Position numbers and translations under genes: made by a program. A stretch of 64,000 nt of DNA from JANQRA01 sp035762545. Its GTDB lineage: Bacteria; Actinomycetota; Acidimicrobiia; Spongiisociales; ZC4RG35. The notes below the pieces were generated by a model. The model saw only the letters and a list, made by a program, of their open reading frames with translations. It ran no database searches and was not told the DNA's origin. Position 1 is the stretch's first letter; every line of letters begins with the position of its first letter. The stretch covers positions 5,624 through 69,623 of the forward strand of contig DASTOM010000009.1 of assembly GCA_035762545.1 (NCBI GenBank). Direction: 5' to 3'. This document shows, piece after piece, positions 1-8,081 of the stretch.

Positions 1-993
1 GAGCTGAGGTCCGACGATGGCGTCATCGGCTGGGGCGAGGGCGTGGAGGCCCCAGCCCTGACCGGTCATCGACAGGCGGACATCGTTTCGGACCTCGAGG
101 CGCTGCGTGACCTGGTGATCGGCGCCGACCCTGAAGACATAGAAGTGCTCTGGGCGCGGTTGGCAGAGCGAGCGCCGGGAGCCTCTACCGCGCGAGGTGC
201 CATCGACATTGCCGTCTATGACCTGATCGGCCGTCATCGTGGTCTGCCCGTTCACGCTCTTCTCGGCGGTATGCAGCGGTCGCGGATACCGGCTCTGACA
301 CTGGTCGGGAGTGGTGACCGTGGTGCCGACGCCGAGAAGCTGTCGGCGTGGGCCGAGCGCGGCTACTCGTGGTTCAAGATCAAGCTGGCGATGGCGGATC
401 GGGAGGTCGAATGGGCGACCCTCGCCCACGCGTTGGAGGCTGCCGGACCTGATGGAATGGTCTGTGGCGACGCCAACGAGGGCTGGGACGAGACCACCGC
501 CGACGGGTTCCTGGCCGGTCTCGACGGCATGAAGATCCGCTTCGTGGAGCAACCGGTGCCACGTGACCACCCTGACGTCCTGCTGCGGGTCGCGGAGAGA
601 TCTCCCGTGGCGATATGTGCCGACGAGAGCGCCGGAAGCCTCGAAGCGATCGCCGGATTCGGCGGTACCGCCATCGGTGGGGTGAGTCTCAAGCTGATAA
701 AGCACGGGGGCATCACCGGCGTGATGCGTGGTGCCCGCGCCTGCGCCGACTCCGGTCTCGAAGTGAATCTGGCAGGGAAGGTCATCGAATCGACGATCTC
801 CGCGGCGGCGAACCTGCATTGCGCGGCGGCGATGCCGGGGGTCGAGTATGGGTGCTCTCCGGCCAATCAAGGGGTGGTCGGCGATGTCTCCGATCATCCT
901 GTCACGGTGGATGAGGGCTTCTTCACCGTCCCCGAAGGACCGGGGCTCGGTGTCGAAGTCGACCGCGACCTGGTCCGGAGACTTGCCTCCTGA
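1..993 (+). CDS. Mandelate racemase/muconate lactonizing enzyme family protein (5' end outside window)
   Basis: The frame is open from base 1 and the first codons read ELRSDDGVIGWGEG, typical of the interior of the N-terminal capping domain, so the start lies before the window. The barrel shows the enolase-superfamily set, counted from the first visible codon: KIK (K126, K128), metal ligands D157 (GDANEG), E183 (FVEQP) and D208 (CADES), and a lysine pair in LKLIKHGG (K232, K234) on the opposite side. Lysines on both faces are the MLE-subgroup pattern (muconate cycloisomerase, o-succinylbenzoate synthase, dipeptide epimerases), which abstract a proton alpha to a carboxylate. The exact substrate cannot be read from the sequence. 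It ends 2 bp from the convergent fdhD stop, so its own operon lies to the left. Confidence 0.85.
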   Translation, partial: ELRSDDGVIGWGEGVEAPALTGHRQADIVSDLEALRDLVIGADPEDIEVLWARLAERAPGASTARGAIDIAVYDLIGRHRGLPVHALLGGMQRSRIPALTLVGSGDRGADAEKLSAWAERGYSWFKIKLAMADREVEWATLAHALEAAGPDGMVCGDANEGWDETTADGFLAGLDGMKIRFVEQPVPRDHPDVLLRVAERSPVAICADESAGSLEAIAGFGGTAIGGVSLKLIKHGGITGVMRGARACADSGLEVNLAGKVIESTISAAANLHCAAAMPGVEYGCSPANQGVVGDVSDHPVTVDEGFFTVPEGPGLGVEVDRDLVRRLAS

Positions 994-994
994 C

Positions 995-1780
995 TCAGAC
1001 CAGACCGGCGATCCGTTGCTCGCCGGTATAGACGGTGAACCCGCCGTCACGGAGAAAGCCGACGACGGTCATCCCGAATTCCCCGGCCAGGTCGACGGCC
1101 AGACTCGAGGCTGCCGACACCCCGCAGATCAGGGAGATGCCCGCCACCGCCGCCTTCTGAGTGATCTCGAACGAGACCCGGCCCGAGACCACCAGGCCGA
1201 GGGGCGGAAGCGGCCACTGGTGTCGGGCGAGATGGCCGATCACCTTGTCCACGGCGTTGTGCCGCCCAACATCTTCCCTCACCACGATGAGCCGACCGTC
1301 GTCGGTGAAGCCGGCTGCGGCGTGGAGGCCACCCGTTGCATCGAACGCAGCTTGCCGGCCACGGAGGGCGTCGGGCAACGCCTTGATGACATCCGCGCCC
1401 ACGACGGGTCCTTGGGGGGGTCGGGCTCCGGTGATTCGGATGGCATCGATTGACGCTTTGCCACACACCCCGCAAGAGCTGGTGCTGTAGAAGTTGCGTT
1501 GAAACTGCGCCGGATCGACCGTCACGTCGTCGGCGGTGACCAGGTTCCACCGTCCCTCCCCCAGATCGATCACCTCGACGATGTCATCAGGGCGGGTCAC
1601 GATGCCTTCGCTGACAGCGAACCCGAGGGTCAGTTCGGCGTCGTCACCAGGGGTGCGCATGACAACCGCCAGGGCGGTGCCATCGAGCCTGATCTCCAAC
1701 GGCTCCTCGACCACGAGGGAATCGGTGAGACGCTCCCCGGTCGACCGGGTGACGGTCCGCTTGGTGGTCGCCTCGCTCAT
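995..1780 (-). CDS. fdhD: Formate dehydrogenase accessory sulfurtransferase FdhD
   Basis: 261 aa, the usual FdhD length. FdhD passes sulfur from a cysteine desulfurase to the bis-MGD cofactor before it is inserted into formate dehydrogenase; in E. coli this sulfuration is essential for activity. The family signature CGVCGK is present with Cys103 and Cys106, corresponding to the flexible-loop CxxC of E. coli FdhD, along with the conserved N-terminal stretch LVVEEPLEIRLDG and the LTLGFAVSEGI block. It is the last gene of the minus-strand formate dehydrogenase operon. A 146-bp gap holding two palindromic repeats separates it from the Fe-S gene upstream. Context and motif agree, so confidence is high. 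Confidence 0.93.
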   Translation of the reverse strand: MSEATTKRTVTRSTGERLTDSLVVEEPLEIRLDGTALAVVMRTPGDDAELTLGFAVSEGIVTRPDDIVEVIDLGEGRWNLVTADDVTVDPAQFQRNFYSTSSCGVCGKASIDAIRITGARPPQGPVVGADVIKALPDALRGRQAAFDATGGLHAAAGFTDDGRLIVVREDVGRHNAVDKVIGHLARHQWPLPPLGLVVSGRVSFEITQKAAVAGISLICGVSAASSLAVDLAGEFGMTVVGFLRDGGFTVYTGEQRIAGLV

Positions 1781-1793
1781 CGATCACCTCACG

Positions 1794-1912
1794 TCGAGCC
1801 TGCACCATGGCCCGTTTTTCGGGACGCCACGCAGGTTCGAAGTTGGGGATGACGAACACCTCACGTCGAGCCTGCACAACAGCCCGATTTCCGGGACGCC
1901 GTGCAGGTTCGA
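1794..1912. repeat. Palindromic repeat pair R1/R2 (47 nt units, 72-nt period)
   Basis: Two 47-nt imperfect palindromes at 1794-1840 and 1866-1912. Each starts TCGAGCCTGCAC and ends with GCAGGTTCGA, with an inner CCCG...CGGG pairing, so each can fold into a long hairpin. Unit starts are 72 nt apart. They fill the gap between the Fe-S subunit gene and fdhD. A second pair with the same units and the same 72-nt spacing lies at the other end of the operon. No T-tract follows, so they are not ordinary terminators; they resemble REP/BIME-type elements. Confidence 0.85.
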
Positions 1913-1926
1913 TGCGAGACAACGGT

Positions 1927-2766
1927 TCACTCGTCGACACCGCTGTACACGTACATCCACCCGAAGCGGCCCTTGATGCAGAGGTTGCCCAGGGTGACTT
2001 CGTGGTCCATTGGAGAGGTCACGTCGACGATGCGGCCGTCCTGGGTGTGGATGTCGAGATTGCAGCCCACACCGCAGTATGAGCACACCGTCCGGGTCAC
2101 CTGCTGTTGGGAGACGTCCCAGGTGCCCGCCTCCTTCATGTCCCATGCGATCCTTCCCTCCAGAGCTCCTGTGGGGCAGACCGCGATGCAGTTGCCGCAA
2201 TAGACACACGCCGAGTCGGGCAGGGCGACGTCGAACTCGGTCGAGATGTGGGCGTCGAACCCCCGGCCGGCCACGGCGATGGCGAACGTGTTCTGATGCT
2301 GTTCACCGCAGGCGTCGACGCACTTGTAGCAAAGGATGCAGCGCCCGTAGTCACGCACATACAGGTCGTCCTGGATCTTCGGTTCGGCGGCGACCGTCGC
2401 CGAGCCGGGGCCGAACCGGTCGATGTCGGCCTCGTGGCCCTCCAGCCAGGCGTCGAGCTTGGACCCGGTCCGATCGAGCTCGCTGGCCGAACCGAGCAGT
2501 TCCATGACCAGCCGACGACTGTGCCCGGCCCGCTCGGTGTCGGTGTTGATCACCATCCCGTCCTCGAGCATCCGCGAGCAGGATGGGGCGAGGACACGTG
2601 ACCCCTCCAGCTCCACCATGCACACCCGACAGACGTTGGCCGGTGTGAGTGTCGGGCCGTGACAGAGGGTTGGGATGTCGATCCCCACCTGGCGACAGGC
2701 ATCCAGGATGGTGACACCCTCGGCAACTGTGACCCCCTGCCCGTTGATGGTCGCCGTGATGGTCAT
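1927..2766 (-). CDS. Separate N-terminal Fe-S portion of formate dehydrogenase alpha subunit (NuoG-like plus Mo-proximal 4Fe-4S domain)
   Basis: 279 aa. From the N terminus: a 2Fe-2S ferredoxin domain (Cys35, 46, 49, 63), two 4Fe-4S motifs (Cys143/146/149/153 and Cys187/190/193/197), then CSYCGVGC (Cys228/231/235) with Cys263 and the following IKGR lysine. That last block is normally the first domain of the molybdenum polypeptide (FdhF/FdsA) and binds the cluster next to bis-MGD. Here the protein stops right after it, and the rest of the catalytic chain is encoded by a separate gene two positions upstream. The NuoG His-ligated cluster motif is absent. The start is ATG at 2766 because it gives the family N terminus and an ATGA overlap with the NuoEF stop; the longer open frame to 2949 has no matching residues. 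Its role is electron transfer between Mo site and NuoEF. Confidence 0.88.
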   Translation of the reverse strand: MTITATINGQGVTVAEGVTILDACRQVGIDIPTLCHGPTLTPANVCRVCMVELEGSRVLAPSCSRMLEDGMVINTDTERAGHSRRLVMELLGSASELDRTGSKLDAWLEGHEADIDRFGPGSATVAAEPKIQDDLYVRDYGRCILCYKCVDACGEQHQNTFAIAVAGRGFDAHISTEFDVALPDSACVYCGNCIAVCPTGALEGRIAWDMKEAGTWDVSQQQVTRTVCSYCGVGCNLDIHTQDGRIVDVTSPMDHEVTLGNLCIKGRFGWMYVYSGVDE

Positions 2767-4481
2767 ACCAGTCCCAACCCGATGGCCGACTGGACAGCAG
2801 TCGATGCGGTCTGACCGAGACCACAGATGGAGGCATCGGTCATCACCCGGGCGAGATCGTCGAGGGTGGTGCGCTCCACATCGGCTCCGGAGAGGAAGCG
2901 GGTCAGCGACTCCTCCTGACGAACGGTCCCGATCCGACATGGCACACACTGGCCGCAGGACTCCTCCCGGAAGAAGCGGGCGATCCGGGTGAGAACCGGG
3001 CCGAAGTCGGTTCGGTCGTCGAAGAAGATCATCGAACCAGACCCCAGGGTCGTCCCTGCGGCGCGGGTGTCCTCGAAGGTCAGAGGCATGTCGAGAGCCG
3101 ATGCGTCGGCGAACACGCCGGCGGCGCCACCCATCAGCACCGCTCCGAGCCGGGCACCCTCGCGTATGCCGCCGGCAAGAGCCAGCAGATCGCCGAGGAG
3201 GATGCCGAACTCGACTTCGTAGACACCGGGCCGCTCCACCGCCCCGGACACACAGAACAGCTTCGGGCCTGTTGACTGCTCGGTTCCTATTGCGGCGAAG
3301 CGACTGCCGCCTATGGCGATCACATGGAGGGCGGCCAGCAACGTCTCGATGTTGTTGATACCCGTGGGCTTGCCGAAGACACCCGACTCGGTGGGGAACG
3401 GCGGCTTCTGTCTCGGCTCGCCCCGGTGTCCCTCGATCGAGGCGAACAGCGCCGTTTCCTCGCCACAGATGTACGCCCCCGCTCCCCGTCTCACCTCGAG
3501 CTCGAAGCCCGGCAGGAGCCCAGCCGTCGCCGCCTGGTCGATGGCACCCCGGAGTCTTCGCTCGGCTGTCGGGTACTCGCCTCTCACGTAGAGGAACCCG
3601 TGGCTGGCTCCGGTGGCAAAGCCGTAGAGGGCCATGGCCTCGACGACGGCGAACGGATCACCCTCCATGAGGAGCCGGTCCTTGAAGGTCCCCGGCTCCG
3701 ACTCGTCTCCGTTGCCGATGACGTACTTGACATCGCCAGAGGCGTTCCGGACGCCCTCCCATTTGAGACCAATCGGGAAGGCAGCCCCACCCCGGCCACG
3801 CAAGTTCGACTTCTTCAGCTCGCCAATCACAGCCTGAGGCCCCATCTCCATCGCCCGAGCGAGCACTCCGAATCCACCGAGCCGGCGATAGGAGTCCAGG
3901 GACTCCGGGTCGACGACCCCGATTCGGTTCAACAAGCTCAGTTGGTCACGTTCCTGGTGGATGAACCCCGGTGGCAACTCCTCGGGAACGGGTGCCGCGA
4001 CCGATCTGGCGGTCACCGGTGCCGCGACGCCATAACCCACTCCGGGCCGATGCGACATCGCCGCCGGTGCACGGTCGCACTGACCGAGACAGGGGCTGCG
4101 GTGGTAGTCGACGCCGTCGGCGTCGAGAGTGGCACAGAGTTCGGTGGCGCCGTATTGGCTGCAGACGACGTCGTCACAAACATGCAGTGTCGACCCGGGC
4201 TCCCCATCGACGTCGAAGAGGGCATAGAAGGTGGCGACCCCGTAGGCATCGGCAGGAGGGACGCTGAGCCGGTCACAGATGTAGGACAGGGCGCCGCGAC
4301 TGACCGCCCCGGTCGCATCCTGAGCGGCGTGCAAGGCGGGGAGCAGAAGATGGCGTCGCTCTCTGGCCGCATGCCCGCCGAAGACGACCCGTCCGTTGTG
4401 CCTCTCCTCGGAGCCGACCACCGCATCGATAGCCATCCGCTCGGCCTCGGTGGGCCGCTCCAACAACAGACGGAGATCCAT
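2763..4481 (-). CDS. NAD-dependent formate dehydrogenase beta subunit, NuoE-NuoF fusion
   Basis: 572 aa. Residues 1-150 are a NuoE/thioredoxin-like 2Fe-2S domain with Cys102, Cys107, Cys131, Cys135 (C-x4-C and C-x3-C). The remainder is NuoF: the glycine-rich NADH-binding GRGGAAFPIG, FMN-site GNGDESEPGTFKD, and the 4Fe-4S ligands Cys509, 512, 515 and 553. Such fusions are the diaphorase part of soluble NAD+-reducing formate dehydrogenases and pass electrons from the Fe-S chain to NAD+. ATG at 4481 overlaps the catalytic subunit stop as TGATG, so translation is coupled; upstream codons in the same frame lack family similarity. The region between the two domains (about 150-190) is a linker. FMN, NADH and cluster motifs look intact. 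Confidence 0.93.
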   Translation of the reverse strand: MDLRLLLERPTEAERMAIDAVVGSEERHNGRVVFGGHAARERRHLLLPALHAAQDATGAVSRGALSYICDRLSVPPADAYGVATFYALFDVDGEPGSTLHVCDDVVCSQYGATELCATLDADGVDYHRSPCLGQCDRAPAAMSHRPGVGYGVAAPVTARSVAAPVPEELPPGFIHQERDQLSLLNRIGVVDPESLDSYRRLGGFGVLARAMEMGPQAVIGELKKSNLRGRGGAAFPIGLKWEGVRNASGDVKYVIGNGDESEPGTFKDRLLMEGDPFAVVEAMALYGFATGASHGFLYVRGEYPTAERRLRGAIDQAATAGLLPGFELEVRRGAGAYICGEETALFASIEGHRGEPRQKPPFPTESGVFGKPTGINNIETLLAALHVIAIGGSRFAAIGTEQSTGPKLFCVSGAVERPGVYEVEFGILLGDLLALAGGIREGARLGAVLMGGAAGVFADASALDMPLTFEDTRAAGTTLGSGSMIFFDDRTDFGPVLTRIARFFREESCGQCVPCRIGTVRQEESLTRFLSGADVERTTLDDLARVMTDASICGLGQTASTAVQSAIGLGLV

Positions 4482-6358
4482 CAGGCGATTGCCTCGACCC
4501 TGATGGCAGTGGCCTTGAACTCGGCGGTACCCGACTTGGGGTCCCACGCATCCAGGGTGAGCACGTTGACGTCGGTGTCGTCGGGAAAGTGGACCGACAT
4601 GAAGGCCAGTCCAGGGCGCAGCGACCCGTCGAATCGGACCGGCGCTTCGATACTCCCCCGTCGCGACACGATCCTCACCCGGTCGCCTTCGGCGACCCCG
4701 AGGTCGGCCCCGTCTTCGGGGGACAGGTCGATCGAGCCAAAGATCCGGCGTGGGGCCGAATACCGGCCGCTCTGGACCCCGGTGTTGTAGGAGTCGAGCC
4801 GACGCCCGGTCGTGAGGCGGGTGGGGAACTCCGGGGTGAGTTCGTCGACGGGAGCGGCGTACTCCACGGCGTGGAACGGTGCCGGGGTCGTCGTCATGGG
4901 ACGGTCCCAGAGACGACTGTGGAGGAACAGTTCGCCACCCGACGTCTCGTCGGGGCACGGCCATTGGATGCCGCCGAGCTCGTCCAGTCGGGCGTAGGAC
5001 ATTCCGGCGTGCATCGGTGACACCGCCCTGAGCTCGTCCCATGCTTCCTCGGCCGAGGGCGTGAGCCAGTCGGTCCCCATGGCCCGCGCCAGATCACAGA
5101 GAATTTCGATGTCGTCACGCGCCTCACCCGGCGGGTCGATGGCTTTGCGCACCCGTTGAACGCGGCGCTCACTCGAAGTGAAGGTGCCGTCCGTCTCTCC
5201 CCATCCGGCGGCGGGGAAGACGACGTCGGCCAGCTCGGCGGTGGCGGTGAGGAAGATGTCCTGGACAACCATGAACTCGAGGTTCTCGAGGCGCTCCTTC
5301 ATCTTCTTGCCATCGGCTTCGGACTGGAGCGGGTTCTCGCCGAGCACATAGAGACATCTGAGGATGCCCTCGTCCATTGCCTCGTGCATCCGACTGATGT
5401 GCCAGCCGGCGTCCGGCGGGATGAAGCAACCCCAGATCGCCTCACACTTCCCGCGCAGATCAGCGTTCTCGACATCCTGAAAGCCGGGCAGCTTGTTGGG
5501 CAGAGCCCCCATGTCACCACCGCCCTGGACGTTGTTCTGACCCCGCACCGGGACCAGGCCAGACCCGTAACGACCGACGTGACCTGTGAGGAGGGCCAGG
5601 TTGATGAGAGCGAGAACATTGTCGGTGGCGTTGTGGTGCTCGGTGATGCCGAGGGTCCAACAGATCTGCGCAGTCTCAGCCGACCCGTACTCGTGGGCCA
5701 GCATCTTGATGACATCACCGGGGACACCGGTGATCTGCTCTGCGCGATCAAGCGTGTAACTGTCGACGGCCTCGGCATATCCGTCGAAGTTCTCCGTGGC
5801 GTTCTCGATGAAGTCCATGTCCTGGAGACCCTGGGCGATGATCTCGCGCCCGACCGCATTGGCCAGGGCGATGTCGGACCCGACGTCGATGCCGAGCCAC
5901 ACGTCGGCCCAGGCTGCGGTGGAGGTGCGACGGGGGTCCACGGCGAACATGCGCGCGCCGTTGCGCACACCCTTGAGGACGTGATGGAAGAAGATGGGGT
6001 GCGCCTCACGGGCGTTCGAGCCCCACATCACGATGAAATCGGTCTCTTCGATCTCCTGGTACGAGCTGGTGCCTCCGCCCGCTCCGAACACTGCCGCCAG
6101 ACCGGCGACGGAAGGAGCGTGTCAGGTGCGGTTGCAGCTGTCGATGTTGTTGGACGTCATCACCGTCCTGGCCCATTTCTGGGCCATGTAGTTGACCTCG
6201 TTGGTCGCCTTGGAACAGCTGAACATCCCGAAGGACTCGCCGCCATACCGGGAGAGTCCCGATGCCGCAGTGGCGATGGCCTCCTCCCAGGCGACGGGAG
6301 TAAGGACGCCGTCGATGCGGACGAGGGGCCGGGTCAACCGTGCGTAGTCGCGTTTCAC
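4481..6358 (-). CDS. fdhA: Selenocysteine-containing formate dehydrogenase catalytic (Mo/W-bis-MGD) subunit, lacking its N-terminal Fe-S domain
   Basis: 625 residues when the in-frame TGA at 6124-6122 is read as Sec79. The residues after it, HAPSVAGL, match the FdhF/FdsA active-site block that follows catalytic Sec or Cys. Sec and the neighbouring His are the formate-oxidising pair. The rest is the bis-MGD fold (GSNAREAHPIFFHH, VDPRRT) with the C-terminal cofactor-closing domain (LTTGRRLDSYNTG). It starts MKRDYARLTRPLVRIDG, which is where a normal alpha chain continues after its first 4Fe-4S domain; that domain is on the separate gene at 1927-2766. The start is GTG at 6358, 5 nt after AAGGAGG (6370-6364); the GTG at 6364 overlaps the ribosome site itself. 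A stop-codon pseudogene is unlikely because both sides of the TGA are fully conserved. Confidence 0.92.
6095..6124 (-). promoter_or_regulatory. UGA(Sec) codon and bacterial SECIS-type hairpin in fdhA
   Basis: The TGA is at 6124-6122. Eighteen nucleotides later the mRNA folds as CGCC (6107-6104), loop GGUCU (6103-6099), GGCG (6098-6095). In E. coli fdhF the apical GGU-CUG also lies at codons +7/+8 after UGA, exactly as here, and SelB binds that loop. The spacing and loop are consistent with a functional bacterial SECIS element; I have not folded it computationally. Confidence 0.75.
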
Positions 6359-6425
6359 ATTCACCTCCTTCCTCGAACTCGATCGAGGCGGAGGCTACAC
6401 AGAGGCCGGCCCGTCTCTCCTCACT

Positions 6426-6544
6426 TCGAGCCTGCACCAGGGCCCGCTGAGCGGGACGTCATGCAGGTTCGAGAGAAGTGGTGCCTCTCCCGTCATTTCG
6501 AGCCTGCACCGGGACCCGCTGAGCGGGACGCTATGCAGGTTCGA
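6426..6544. repeat. Palindromic repeat pair R3/R4 (same 47-nt units, 72-nt period)
   Basis: Units at 6426-6472 and 6498-6544, each beginning TCGAGCCTGCAC and ending TGCAGGTTCGA, with the inner pairing CCCGCTGAGCGGG. The 72-nt period equals that of R1/R2 while the spacers differ in sequence. The pair lies upstream of fdhA. The last unit overlaps the end of the DUF4389 gene, whose TAG stop (6533-6531) and final residues VEPA are encoded by the repeat. Confidence 0.85.
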
Positions 6545-7241
6545 CGGAAGGTGTCTGCTGGCCCCCGGGCGCCGATCCGAGGTCCGAGCCGCCCTGGTCC
6601 ATCCGGAAGGGCGGGTACTCGTCACGCATGAGCACCGCGTAGCTCCAGACCCGGAAGCTCCACCGATTGATCCCCATCACGAAGTCGAAGATCCCGCGTG
6701 GATAGCGATCGCGAAACAGAAGCGAGACCCCGGCAATCAGGGCGAGGATCGCCACGAGGCTGATCCCGTATTCGTAATAGGCGACCTGTCCTTCCATGTC
6801 GGTGACGGCGTACGCGGTGCCACTGGTCATGAGGCCGACGATGATGTAGTGCGGTATGGCCAGGAGCCACGACTTGACCAGCACCAGACCACGCGACAGC
6901 TCCTCCGGGTACTCGACGTCGAAGTGGGCCGGATAGTCGGCAACATCGTCGAAAGTGAAAGGCGGGTAGCGATCCGTGCCCAGGGCGAAGGCATAGAAGC
7001 CGACACGCCATCCCCAACGCATCACACCCACGTTGAAGTCGAAGATAGGTCTCGGGTACTTCTTGGTGAACAGGATGGCGAAGAACGCAACGATGGTCAG
7101 AAAGAACGAGATGATCACAAGGACCAACAAGACGATGTAATGCGGCAGGGCCAGCAGCCACTTGATCAGCCAGAGACCACGGCTCAGACCGTCGTCGAGC
7201 TCACCTTCGAGACGTACCGGATAGGGCGTTTCGGTTACCAT
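6531..7241 (-). CDS. DUF4389 family membrane protein
   Basis: 236 aa with two copies of the DUF4389 pattern: an N-terminal segment GLWLIKWLLALPHYIVL followed by a long hydrophobic helix and KKYPRPIFDFNVGVMRW, then a related second half (LVKSWLLAIPHYIIVGLM, RYPRGIFDFVMGINRW). About four membrane helices are visible. The function of the family is unknown; members are common in Actinobacteria, often as predicted inner-membrane proteins. The ATG at 7241 fits the family N terminus. The C terminus runs into palindromic repeat R4, which supplies the stop codon, suggesting the repeat inserted at or displaced the original gene end. Confidence 0.8.
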   Translation of the reverse strand: MVTETPYPVRLEGELDDGLSRGLWLIKWLLALPHYIVLLVLVIISFFLTIVAFFAILFTKKYPRPIFDFNVGVMRWGWRVGFYAFALGTDRYPPFTFDDVADYPAHFDVEYPEELSRGLVLVKSWLLAIPHYIIVGLMTSGTAYAVTDMEGQVAYYEYGISLVAILALIAGVSLLFRDRYPRGIFDFVMGINRWSFRVWSYAVLMRDEYPPFRMDQGGSDLGSAPGGQQTPSVEPA

Positions 7242-7274
7242 ACGACGTAAGGTACTCCTGTCCGATGCCCCTCG

Positions 7275-7991
7275 TCAAGAATCAACCTGCTCAGCCCGAG
7301 CCAACCTCTCGATCCCGTCGAGGAGGATGTCCAGGGCAAACTCGAACTCGGTTTGGTCGTCACACCAGCCGAGATTGGTCTCCGGATCGTCGTGGGCGAC
7401 CTCGGACAGCATCTCGACGAGTAGCGGGATCTGCGATGCCATCTGCGCGAGGACCTCGGTGGCCTGGTCTTCCTCTTCTGTGCTCCCCGGCGCCGGGTCG
7501 AACATCTCCTGAGTGAACCCCATAGCTCGACTGCCCAGGGCGTGCAACGAGTGGTGGATCAGGTCGTAACTGAGACCACCCGCCCGGAAGACCTCCAGCA
7601 AGCCGTGGTAGTAGACGAGGACGGGCAGACTCATCGTGGTCCTGGTCTCGAGGAGTGCCGGGGCCCACTTGTGACGCAGCATCACCTGCCGGGCGGCCAG
7701 GATTCGGGCCCGGGCGACAGCCCTCCAATCCGTTGCTCCGGTGGCTGCGGGAAGCTGCTCGACAGCAAGGTTCACCTCGGTGACGACAGCCTCAGCGACA
7801 CCGTCGAGGAGCGCCTCCTTGTTGGCCACGTGGTAGTAGAGGGACATCGCCTCCACGTCGAGGGTCTCAGCGAGACCTCTCATGGTCAGCGCCTCGAGTC
7901 CCCCCTCATCCGCCAATGCGACTGCGGCGTCCAGCACCCGGTCTCTGCTCAGCGGCTCTCGATGCTGCGCCTTCTTCGGTTTGGTGACCAT
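7275..7991 (-). CDS. TetR family transcriptional regulator
   Basis: 238 aa. The N-terminal three-helix DNA-binding domain is clear: VLDAAVALADEGGLEALTMRGLAETLDVEAMSLYYHVANKEALLDG, with the recognition helix near residues 45-60. The C-terminal half resembles the TetR_C (tetracycline-repressor-like) ligand domain. It is divergently transcribed from the oxidoreductase gene at 8082 across a 90-bp gap packed with inverted repeats, so it most likely represses that gene and itself and is released by a small hydrophobic ligand. The ligand cannot be predicted. Confidence 0.9.
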   Translation of the reverse strand: MVTKPKKAQHREPLSRDRVLDAAVALADEGGLEALTMRGLAETLDVEAMSLYYHVANKEALLDGVAEAVVTEVNLAVEQLPAATGATDWRAVARARILAARQVMLRHKWAPALLETRTTMSLPVLVYYHGLLEVFRAGGLSYDLIHHSLHALGSRAMGFTQEMFDPAPGSTEEEDQATEVLAQMASQIPLLVEMLSEVAHDDPETNLGWCDDQTEFEFALDILLDGIERLARAEQVDS

Positions 7992-8012
7992 CGCTCGCTC
8001 GAGATTCTATCG

Positions 8013-8070
8013 TACACAGTAAGTCTTGACAGCCTTACGGTGTATGGGTAAGTTCCCTTACAACGTATGG
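8013..8070 (+). promoter_or_regulatory. Promoter and multi-site TetR operator between the regulator and the oxidoreductase
   Basis: A -35 TTGACA (8026-8031) and a -10-like TAAGTT (8049-8054) are separated by 17 nt. An inverted repeat TACACAGTAAG (8013-8023) / CTTACGGTGTA (8034-8044), 10 of 11 matching, spans the -35. A further GTAAG (8048-8052) / CTTAC (8057-8061) dyad covers the -10. CTTACnnnGTATGG also occurs twice, 23 bp apart (8034 and 8057). Binding of the TetR protein here would block RNA polymerase. Confidence 0.7.
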
Positions 8071-8081
8071 AAGGACCCGAC

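Noticed and set aside
1794..1912. CRISPR array
   Set aside because: Only two palindromic units with dissimilar spacing content, no further repeats and no cas genes.
3324..4790. 488-aa plus-strand open frame
   Set aside because: Antisense shadow of the NuoEF and fdhA genes; no domain similarity, and high-GC coding commonly creates such frames.
6122..6124. Stop codon splitting the formate dehydrogenase catalytic gene into two pseudogene pieces
   Set aside because: Both sides are in one frame and fully conserved, the TGA sits at the known Sec/Cys position and a SECIS-type loop follows at the fdhF distance.
5156..6631. 491-aa plus-strand open frame
   Set aside because: Antisense to fdhA and runs through the palindromic repeats; residues are low-complexity and unlike any family.
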